Shown here piece after piece: positions 41,044 to 47,807 of a DNA stretch of 49,620 nucleotides (positions are counted from its first letter, which is position 1; every line of letters begins with the position of its first letter). The stretch comes from UM-FILTER-49-7 sp964599895 (GTDB lineage Bacteria > Acidobacteriota > Holophagae > Thermotomaculales > Thermotomaculaceae). The notes under the pieces are model-generated. The model worked only from the letters and a program-made list of their open reading frames with translations. It ran no database searches and had not been told where the DNA came from. The DNA lies in assembly GCA_964599895.1 (NCBI GenBank), contig CAZRHT010000016.1:1-49620 (forward strand), in the 5' to 3' direction. The translations under genes and the position numbers were made by a program.

Positions 41044-41889
41044 ATGAAAAGAATAGTGTATATTATGGGAAGCGGGAGGAGTGGTTCCACCCTCTTGGAC
41101 ATCATGCTGGGCAACGCTGAAGGTGTTTTCAGCTGCGGCGAATTGCGTCGGTTTGCCTTCCCCGGCGGACTTTCCAGGCCAGATGAGCAGAAACTGGAAT
41201 CCGTCCAATTCTGGGGGAAGATATCAAAAAGACTTGGTGAAAAGCTCGCCGAACCGGACCTTTTAAACTGGGAAAAGCTATGTCATGGGATAGAGTACCA
41301 CTCGCGTTTTGTTGCTCCATGGCGGTTGAAGCATAGAAAAATACAGAGCTATGCAAGGTATGTCAATACCTTGATGGATCTGGTTTTTGAGGAGAGTGGC
41401 GCAAACTGGATCGTGGATTCGTCCAAGTATCCAGGCCGTTTGCTGGCGCTATTGAAGGTCTCAAAATATCCCGTGTCGGTTGTTTATCTGACAAGACACC
41501 CGGTTGGAGTGATTCAATCGTTCAGCCGGAAGGATGTGGAACAGCCGGGAAAAGGTTTTCTGGCAGCCAATCATTACTATGGTGTCAATGGCTTTTTGTG
41601 CAGTATGGCCTTCCATCGGGTTCCAGCCAGTCGCAGGGTGAAGATAAGATACGAGGATTTGATTCGAAGCCCGGAATCCCTTCTTTCGGAAATCGGGAAG
41701 AAACTCGGGATGAACCTGGAGACGCCCATTTCAATTGCTTCAGCAAGAGGGTCGTTTGAAGTTGGATACCTGGTCGATGGCAATCGGATTCGAACGCAAA
41801 AGGATATTCGGTTGCAATCAACTGAACATGAGCCTGGCTGGGATGTGAGGTCAATCGTCACACGCATTCTCAACCGTATCTGGTACTGA
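41044..41889 (+). CDS. Sulfotransferase-family protein 3
   Basis: The product has 281 residues from the ATG at 41044, after GAGAGG. IVYIMGSGRSGSTLLDIMLG is a clean 5'-phosphosulfate-binding loop; VVYLTRHPVGVIQSFSRK near 147 is the 3'-phosphate motif; VKIRYEDLIRSPESLLSEIGKKLGM is typical of sulfotransferase C-termini. A longer ORF from 40903 runs into the glycosyltransferase gene and is not used. Twelve bases separate it from the next sulfotransferase. Confidence 0.85.
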   Translation: MKRIVYIMGSGRSGSTLLDIMLGNAEGVFSCGELRRFAFPGGLSRPDEQKLESVQFWGKISKRLGEKLAEPDLLNWEKLCHGIEYHSRFVAPWRLKHRKIQSYARYVNTLMDLVFEESGANWIVDSSKYPGRLLALLKVSKYPVSVVYLTRHPVGVIQSFSRKDVEQPGKGFLAANHYYGVNGFLCSMAFHRVPASRRVKIRYEDLIRSPESLLSEIGKKLGMNLETPISIASARGSFEVGYLVDGNRIRTQKDIRLQSTEHEPGWDVRSIVTRILNRIWY

Positions 41890-41901
41890 AGGAGACGCAT
41901 A

Positions 41902-42891
41902 GTGTTTGAAGGTCCGTTGTTCATCGTTGGATTGTCCCGTAGTGGCACCACGCTGCTTCGAAGCCTGTTAAATCAAAACTCCAGAATTTCCATGACCCCT
42001 GCGGAAAGTCATTTTATTCCTTATCTGCTCAAAAAATACGGGAAGGATCCCGATTTTTCAACTGAGGGGGACAGGGAAAGGCTAAAATGTGACCTGGAGA
42101 GAACTCTTTTCGTCAAAAGAATGCAGTTGAAAGGCCACTTCATGGATTGGGATGCGCTTAAAGAAAGGATGAAAACAAATAACTGGAATGAGATTATTAA
42201 GTATGTTTTTCAAACATTTGCGAAAAAAAAATATCAATCTGGAATGATCTGGGGGGACAAAACGCCCCGCTATCTTCCGTATGTTCCGGAGATAAAGGAA
42301 GTCCTTCACGATGCGCGGTTTATTCACATTGTGCGGGATCCAAGAGACAGAGCAATGTCTGTAAAAGCCCGTTGGGGAAAGCTTTTTTCCCGCTCTGCCA
42401 GTGAGTGGAATCAACAACTCACTCTCAGTCGGACGTATCACGGGTTATTGGGAAAGGACTATAAGGAAATTCTCTATGAGGACCTCCTCACAGACCCGGA
42501 AAGAACATTGACAGACATTTGCAAGTTCGTGGAAGTCGGGTTTGAGCCGGAGATGCTTACACTGGAAAAGGCTGAACGGCGACATGGAGATACCCGGGGC
42601 AAGTTGCATGTCGTTGCAGAAAATTTTAACAAGTTTGTAGACCGATTGCCGGAGAAGGGAATCCGGCGCATTGAGGAAATTACATTCCCAATGATGCGGG
42701 AAATGGGATATTCCGTGACCGTTGCCACTGGATATGTTCCTGTGGGCAGAGTAAGAGGGTTCTTTATCAGAATACTGGATATCGTACTGCATGTGTGGTC
42801 AATTTTGAAGGAGTTTGGTTTTCGGGCAGGGGTTCGGCGCTCACTCCATGTTTTCAGAACCCGTGTGTTGTTGAAAAACAGTTCAAAATAG
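41902..42891 (+). CDS. Sulfotransferase-family protein 4
   Basis: The product has 329 residues; GTG start, AAGGAG nine bases upstream. FIVGLSRSGTTLLRSLLN is the 5'-phosphosulfate loop, HDARFIHIVRDPRDRAMSVK near 134 the 3'-phosphate motif, and ILYEDLLTDPERTLTDICKFV a typical later motif. A basic, hydrophobic C-terminus (about 275-329) may be a membrane-associated tail. It is the last gene of the locus; 211 bases of non-coding DNA separate it from the MFS gene. Confidence 0.85.
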   Translation: MFEGPLFIVGLSRSGTTLLRSLLNQNSRISMTPAESHFIPYLLKKYGKDPDFSTEGDRERLKCDLERTLFVKRMQLKGHFMDWDALKERMKTNNWNEIIKYVFQTFAKKKYQSGMIWGDKTPRYLPYVPEIKEVLHDARFIHIVRDPRDRAMSVKARWGKLFSRSASEWNQQLTLSRTYHGLLGKDYKEILYEDLLTDPERTLTDICKFVEVGFEPEMLTLEKAERRHGDTRGKLHVVAENFNKFVDRLPEKGIRRIEEITFPMMREMGYSVTVATGYVPVGRVRGFFIRILDIVLHVWSILKEFGFRAGVRRSLHVFRTRVLLKNSSK

Positions 42892-43026
42892 CAGACACTA
42901 TGACATTGCATGTGTGGCTTCCCAACCGCCCAAGCAACAGGCATTCCTTACTGGCCGTCAGGATTGAAGTCAGCGGGTGAAATCTTTTCCTGCCGCTGCA
43001 AGAAGTTTCTGTTGCTTTTATACTTA

Positions 43027-43057
43027 TTGACAAGCCATCAAAAAAGTCAGATAGGAA
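43027..43057 (+). promoter_or_regulatory. Predicted promoter of MFS-HAD pair
   Basis: -35 TTGACA (43027-43032) is perfect; the -10 region is weak (TAGGAA at 43052-43057, 19-base spacer). The MFS ATG is at 43103 with GGAGG upstream. Confidence 0.35.
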
Positions 43058-43102
43058 TACAGTCAATAGAATGGTACTATCTGCAATGATGGAGGAAACT
43101 CA

Positions 43103-44314
43103 ATGAGTGTTGAGCTGAAAACAGAAGAAAGCGGCAGATCAAATTTTCAGACGGGGAATGTACTGTTGATTTCCAGTGCTCATCTGGTTCACGATATTTA
43201 CTCTTCCTTTCTTGCGCCCATTCTTCCCCTGTTGATTGAAAAACTCCAGATCAGTTATACCCTGGCGGGTTTCTTGACGGTGGTACAGCGGGCACCATCC
43301 CTGTTGAATCCATTGATGGGGATCATCGCTGACCGTATCCGGGTGCGATATCTCCTGATTGTTGCTCCGGCCATCACCGCTGTTTCCATGTCTCTTCTTG
43401 GCATGGCTCCCAACTACGGTGTTCTTGTACTGTTACTCTTGGCCATGGGAATCGGAGCGATGTGTTTCCATGTGCCCAGTCCGGTAATAATCAAAGCGAT
43501 GTCAGGGAACAGAATGGGCAGGGGAATGAGTTTTTACATGATGGGAGGAGAGGCCGCCCGGGCCATTGGGCCGCTGGTAATACTCGGAGCTGTGTCTCTG
43601 TGGGGGTTGGAGGGGACCTGGAAATTGATTCCCTTTGGCTTACTGGCATCCGGGTTCCTTTTTCTCCGGTTTAGAAAAATGACATTCCACAAGGAGAGGG
43701 CCGGGCAGGGTGTTCGAACTGGTGTGCGGAGAACTTTGAAAGGGTTTTTGCCGTTCCTCACCATTCTTACCGGTTTCACAATTTCCCGTGCTTTGATTCG
43801 ATCAGCGTTGATGGTTTTTTTACCAACCTATCTTGCCTCCAGGGGAGAGAACCTATGGTTTGCCGGTATTTCACTGTCAGCATTGGAGTTGACTGGAGCC
43901 ATCGGAACATTCTGGGGTGGCGGCTTGTCTGACCGGCTGGGAAGGCGGAAGATGTTGCTCATTGTCTCTTTCGTTTCTCCGATTCTGGGCTGGGCATTTC
44001 TATTGAGCCGAGGGTGGCTGTCCGTTGTTGTTTTACTGCTTCTGGGATTTTTCCTCATTTCTGCCGGGCCGGTAGTTCTGGCATTGGTTCAGGATGTAAA
44101 ATCAGATCGGCCCGCATTCCTGAACAGCATTTACATGACTTTGAACTTTCTGGGTGGAGCGGGCGCGGCATTGCTGGTGGGCTGGGGGGCGGATCATTTC
44201 GGCATGGAAATGACTTTTAGAATTGCATTTACTTCATCAATTCTGGCAGTCCCATTTGTCTGGCTTCTTGGGGACCGACATATGACCATACTGCCCGGGA
44301 AGGTGAAACAATGA
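43103..44314 (+). CDS. MFS transporter, fosmidomycin-resistance (Fsr)-like
   Basis: The protein has 403 residues with twelve membrane helices. After a 20-residue cytoplasmic start comes SSAHLVHDIYSSFLAPILPLLIEKLQISYTLAGFLTVV, the pattern of the Fsr-like group. GIIADRIRVRYL is the loop 2-3 motif of MFS, repeated as GLSDRLGRRKML in the second half. Fsr exporters remove small toxic molecules; the substrate is not inferable. The stop overlaps the HAD gene start (ATGA). Confidence 0.88.
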   Translation: MSVELKTEESGRSNFQTGNVLLISSAHLVHDIYSSFLAPILPLLIEKLQISYTLAGFLTVVQRAPSLLNPLMGIIADRIRVRYLLIVAPAITAVSMSLLGMAPNYGVLVLLLLAMGIGAMCFHVPSPVIIKAMSGNRMGRGMSFYMMGGEAARAIGPLVILGAVSLWGLEGTWKLIPFGLLASGFLFLRFRKMTFHKERAGQGVRTGVRRTLKGFLPFLTILTGFTISRALIRSALMVFLPTYLASRGENLWFAGISLSALELTGAIGTFWGGGLSDRLGRRKMLLIVSFVSPILGWAFLLSRGWLSVVVLLLLGFFLISAGPVVLALVQDVKSDRPAFLNSIYMTLNFLGGAGAALLVGWGADHFGMEMTFRIAFTSSILAVPFVWLLGDRHMTILPGKVKQ

Positions 44315-44784
44315 TAGCAATAGATATTCCAGATTTCGGAAAACTTGATCTGAAATTCCTTGTAATGGATTACAACGGCACCCTCGCGGTGGATGGGGAG
44401 TTGCAGCCCGGTGTGGCAGATCGGCTGCGGATACTGTCAACAACGCTGTCACTCTATGTGGTAACAGCGGATACTTTTGGAACGGCTAAGGAACAGCTCC
44501 ATCAATTACCGGTGGAGATTGTTCTCTTGAAAAGCGCCGATGATCAGGCAAGGGTCAAAGAGAAGTTTGTCGAGGATCTGGGGCCAAAGCAGACAGCGGC
44601 CATTGGAAACGGGAGAAATGACCGACAAATGCTGGCCAAAGCCCGTGTGGGAGTCGCGGTTGTGTTGCGGGAGGGAGTATCGTCGGCTACGCTGGGAGTA
44701 TCTGATATCATCGCGACTGGAATTGAGGACGCACTGGACCTGTTTATTCACCCCATGAGGCTGGGGGCAACACTGAGAGGGTGA
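44311..44784 (+). CDS. Small HAD-family phosphatase (soluble P-type ATPase-like)
   Basis: A 157-residue product. Motif I is D20-Y-N22-G-T-L, with Asp replaced by Asn at the usual second Asp of DxDGT; this DxNGT form occurs in the soluble P-type ATPase-like group (COG4087). The later motif is AIGNGRNDRQMLAKA near 97, giving the GNGxND variant of motif IV. It may dephosphorylate a small molecule; Asn at the acid/base position could lower turnover, as in P-type ATPases. It is coupled to the MFS gene by ATGA overlap. Confidence 0.85.
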   Translation: MIAIDIPDFGKLDLKFLVMDYNGTLAVDGELQPGVADRLRILSTTLSLYVVTADTFGTAKEQLHQLPVEIVLLKSADDQARVKEKFVEDLGPKQTAAIGNGRNDRQMLAKARVGVAVVLREGVSSATLGVSDIIATGIEDALDLFIHPMRLGATLRG

Positions 44785-44792
44785 GGGGGTGT

Positions 44793-44807
44793 GTTACAAA
44801 CTGTTAC
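44793..44807. promoter_or_regulatory. Direct repeat resembling a CpxR-type box
   Basis: GTTAC (44793-44797), five bases, GTTAC (44803-44807). On the minus strand this reads GTAAC-N5-GTAAC, like the CpxR box GTAAA-N5-GTAAA. It lies about 35-50 bases upstream of the -10 element before the two-component genes, in the right place for response-regulator binding. Confidence 0.4.
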
Positions 44808-44841
44808 GTACCTGAAATATGAGAGAAACAACAGAGTCGGA

Positions 44842-44850
44842 TGATATACT
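44842..44850 (+). promoter_or_regulatory. Extended -10 promoter of the two-component operon
   Basis: TGATATACT fits the extended -10 pattern TGnTATAmT. Expected transcription start near 44857; response-regulator ATG at 44884. Confidence 0.5.
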
Positions 44851-44883
44851 GGTAAAAACAACGGATGGCCGGGGGAGCGCAAC

Positions 44884-45582
44884 ATGAGGGAAAAGACCAA
44901 ATCCCGCTTGATGATTATTGATGACGATGTGAATCTGAATGAACTTCTTGAAAAGTATCTGTCAGATTTCGGGTTTGATGTAAATACGGCCACCCGTCCC
45001 CGAAAAGGACTCTTGAAACTGGAATCCGGTGAATACGACCTGGTTGTACTGGATGTGATGATGCCTGAAATGGATGGTTTTGCTGTACTGAAAGAAATCC
45101 GTGAAAAATCAAACATACCGGTAATCATGCTGACTGCACGAGGAGAAGTCATGGACAGGGTACTGGGTTTGGAACTCGGGGCCGACGACTACCTGGCCAA
45201 GCCGTTTGAGCCCAGAGAGCTGGTAGCGCGTATTCGAAGTATTCTGAAGCGCAGCGGGTCAGATGAGGAAAACGGTCGAGAAGAGATTACAACTAACTCT
45301 GGCCTTGAATTAATTCCTGCGCGAAAAGAGGCAAAAAGAAACAATGAATTGCTGGACCTTACCACGATGGAGTATGACATGCTGGAACTGCTGGTTACCA
45401 AGAAAGGTCGAATTCTCAGCCGTGATTTTATCATGGAGTCCCTGAAAGGGTACGAGTGGGAAGTGTATGATCGATCCATTGACGTGGCAATCAGCCGGGT
45501 TAGAGCGAAACTGGGAGATAACCCGGGCAGTCCCCGATTCATAAAGACGGTTCGCGGAGCCGGTTATATGTTTATCGATTGA
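44884..45582 (+). CDS. OmpR-family response regulator (CpxR-like)
   Basis: The regulator has 232 residues. The receiver has the acidic pocket D13-D14-D15, phospho-acceptor D57 in VVLDVMMPEMDG, T84 and K106 in LAKPFEP. The C-terminal winged helix has LLDLTTMEYDMLELLVTKKGRILSRDFIMESLKG, DRSIDVAISRVRAKLG and FIKTVRGAGYMF. It pairs with the kinase gene one base after its stop. A CpxR-like direct repeat upstream suggests it controls its own operon. Confidence 0.95.
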   Translation: MREKTKSRLMIIDDDVNLNELLEKYLSDFGFDVNTATRPRKGLLKLESGEYDLVVLDVMMPEMDGFAVLKEIREKSNIPVIMLTARGEVMDRVLGLELGADDYLAKPFEPRELVARIRSILKRSGSDEENGREEITTNSGLELIPARKEAKRNNELLDLTTMEYDMLELLVTKKGRILSRDFIMESLKGYEWEVYDRSIDVAISRVRAKLGDNPGSPRFIKTVRGAGYMFID

Positions 45583-45583
45583 C

Positions 45584-46888
45584 ATGAGGAAAATACCCTT
45601 AAAGCTGGTGTTGGTGGTCGCGGTTTCAGCTGCCATTATCACATTATTGTTGTTAACTCTCTTTTTTGTGAGATTTCAGGAACACCGTCTCAGCACCCTG
45701 AACCCGGCGCAAGGTCGGTTTATCCAGTTTCTCCTTCGGGAAATTGCGGCCGACTCAAGCCCTGAAACAGTCCATCGGCTGGCTTCCACGTACAGGTTAC
45801 ATATCCTTGTTCAGAAGGCGGGTAACACGATATCGTCCGATCCGAAGTACTTCCTGTCAGAAAAGTACCTGCAGCTCAAACGGGAGCCATGGCCAGGACG
45901 GCATCTTCGTCGGCCGAATCAGCCTGGACCGTCCGAAATGTTAATGCTGAAGGAAGGAAAGGCGCCGGTTGGAATAGAAGTAAGCCGGGGCCCGAATCGA
46001 TTTGTCCTGGTGAAATACGGAGATGACAGCCGGGTGAGACGAATGGCCTTTCTGGTTACTTTCAGCGTAGTCGTGATATTGGCATTTCTCTTTTTCCTGG
46101 TGAAGCGTTGGCTGGCCGATCCCCTGAGCGAACTGGAAACTGCGATTCGCGCATTTCCGGAGTGCATGTACACAGGAGAACCGATACATGGGTCCGGAGA
46201 CCTGAGACGTCTATTTGATGCGTTCAGCGAGATGAAAGAGCAGGTACGCCAGACAGTGTCGGATAAAGAACGATTGCTCAGAGACGTGAGTCATGACCTT
46301 AAATCTCCCATAACCCGGATGCGCGTGGCGGTCGAGATGCTGTCAGCGTCTCCCATTCGGGATCGGATTCTAAGAGACTTGTCAGAGCTTCAGGGTCTTG
46401 TGAACCAGGTGCTGGATGTTCAGCGTCGCAAGAACTTCAGACGTGAACGAGTGCAAATGGATTTGTTTCTGAGTGAATTTCTGACAAGCCATGAACCGGG
46501 GTTTCCGGTTCAGCTCGATATCCGTGCACCGTTTTCAATGAGAGGTAATCAGGAACAATTGAGCCGCGTTTTGGAAAATTTGCTGGATAATTCGGGCAAG
46601 TATGCCGACACAACAAAAGGTGTGGTCATTTCCTGTTACCGGGACGAAAGTGAAGGGGTTGTCGATGTCTCAGATTCCGGAAATGGGATAGGCGAGGATG
46701 TGATTGCCCGCATTTTCGATCCCTTTTTCAAGGAGGATGAATCGCGTCGCCAGGACATTCAAAATGGTTCGGGTCTGGGTCTTGCAATCTGCAGAACCAT
46801 CGTGGAAGCTATGGACGGGGACATTCGCGCGGGAGCGTCCCGAAGCGGCGGTCTATTGATACAAATGCGTTTTCCCATAGAAGAATAA
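45584..46888 (+). CDS. Sensor histidine kinase (CpxA-like)
   Basis: The kinase has 434 residues. Membrane helix 1 is about 7-28, then a periplasmic sensor loop of about 115 residues, helix 2 at about 147-168 and a HAMP-type linker (KRWLADPLSELETAI). The H-box is DVSHDLKSPITRMR with H237; N-box ENLLDNSGKYA, G1 DVSDSGNGIGEDV, F-box DPFFKED, G2 GSGLGLAICRTIVE. It probably senses an envelope signal and phosphorylates the preceding regulator. The ATG lies one base after the regulator stop. Its end is followed by three palindromes (46905-46988). Confidence 0.94.
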   Translation: MRKIPLKLVLVVAVSAAIITLLLLTLFFVRFQEHRLSTLNPAQGRFIQFLLREIAADSSPETVHRLASTYRLHILVQKAGNTISSDPKYFLSEKYLQLKREPWPGRHLRRPNQPGPSEMLMLKEGKAPVGIEVSRGPNRFVLVKYGDDSRVRRMAFLVTFSVVVILAFLFFLVKRWLADPLSELETAIRAFPECMYTGEPIHGSGDLRRLFDAFSEMKEQVRQTVSDKERLLRDVSHDLKSPITRMRVAVEMLSASPIRDRILRDLSELQGLVNQVLDVQRRKNFRRERVQMDLFLSEFLTSHEPGFPVQLDIRAPFSMRGNQEQLSRVLENLLDNSGKYADTTKGVVISCYRDESEGVVDVSDSGNGIGEDVIARIFDPFFKEDESRRQDIQNGSGLGLAICRTIVEAMDGDIRAGASRSGGLLIQMRFPIEE

Positions 46889-46904
46889 GGTGTGGAAGGT
46901 AGAG

Positions 46905-46988
46905 AGGTTTAAACCTGAAGTTAAGCTATGCTTGAGTTAAAAAAGAAACAGGGAATTGGTCATTCTGTCTTCAATGGCCAATTCCCTG
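46905..46988. repeat. Palindromes and repeat hairpin after the histidine kinase gene
   Basis: AGGTTTAAACCT (46905-46916) is a perfect palindrome. CAGGGAATTGGTCATT (46949-46964) pairs with AATGGCCAATTCCCTG (46973-46988) with one G-U pair around eight bases. The second arm is shared with other intergenic gaps: GCCAATTCCCTGAT also at 9067-9080, and its complement CAGGGAATTGGCCAT at 20490-20504. It lies between convergent genes, so termination is a possible role. Confidence 0.6.
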
Positions 46989-47043
46989 ATGTTTCGTTTA
47001 TATCAGTTCACTTTCACGCCTCTCGTGGCCGAAGGGGCAACCT

Positions 47044-47613
47044 TTAGAATGTTATTGTGATGCTGCCTTTAATATCGGGGTTTTTCTTGTCCACCACTTT
47101 CAGAACCGCAGTATCGCCTTTCTTGATTCCGGGATTTTTGAAATACAATTTCGTTTTAACTCCCGTTGAGGAAGTTAATGTGACATCATTCGGCGATAGT
47201 TTCCTGGGCTCTGTCCGGGCAGGGAAAAAATCAACCCAGGGCTGGTATTTGTAGTTGGACATTTCCGAAGGGAAAATATGCTCAATTTCTCTTGCAAACA
47301 GTGTCATGTCCATGACATCACGGTTGTAGTTTTCCCGTAACTCTTTTAGAGTGGGCATATGATACTCTTTTCCCTGGTAGACAAGGACTATGTCATTTCG
47401 ATCCACAACTGCTGACGTACCGACATCAGTTCCCATGTACGCGATGAAGGGAAGGTACTTCCGGTTGAGATTTTTTGCGGCCACTACTGCATTCACGGCA
47501 ATATTAATCTCTCCGTCCGTGTTGATGTAACTGTAGTTACCCAAATGGCGGGTTTTCCCGAACCCGAAGGTTCCAATCAACATCACTGTTAGAAATAGAA
47601 GAGCTTTTTTCAT
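47044..47613 (-). CDS. Exported protein of unknown function
   Basis: The product has 189 residues from the ATG at 47613, with AAGGAGGT upstream; the extra ten residues of the longer frame have none. The signal peptide is about 1-19 (MKKALLFLTVMLIGTFGFG). I do not recognise the family. The mature part begins KTRHLGNYSYINTDGEINIAVNAVVAAKNLNRKYLPFIAYMGTDVG and ends with strand-rich KLYFKNPGIKKGDTAVLKVVDKKNPDIKGSITITF, suggesting a small beta-rich periplasmic protein. It has no close neighbour on its strand. Confidence 0.75.
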   Translation of the reverse strand: MKKALLFLTVMLIGTFGFGKTRHLGNYSYINTDGEINIAVNAVVAAKNLNRKYLPFIAYMGTDVGTSAVVDRNDIVLVYQGKEYHMPTLKELRENYNRDVMDMTLFAREIEHIFPSEMSNYKYQPWVDFFPARTEPRKLSPNDVTLTSSTGVKTKLYFKNPGIKKGDTAVLKVVDKKNPDIKGSITITF

Positions 47614-47744
47614 GTGACACCTCCTTGAGGTTTTTTTGTACAAGTATGTTCAGTATGCAAAATCTATACCTGAAAACTGTCCGGAATTGTGGAATCGATC
47701 AGAAACTCGTTCTGTGACATGCCGCACAAATGCGTAAATACCAG

Positions 47745-47773
47745 TTGAACAAGGGAGAATCATCCTCTAACAT
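47745..47773 (+). promoter_or_regulatory. Predicted promoter of the beta-helix gene
   Basis: -35 TTGAAC (47745-47750), 17-base spacer, -10 TAACAT (47768-47773). The start codon is 34 bases further; AGGATGG precedes it. Confidence 0.35.
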
Positions 47774-47807
47774 GCAATTATGTAGGATAATAAAGGATGG
47801 GCTTTGT

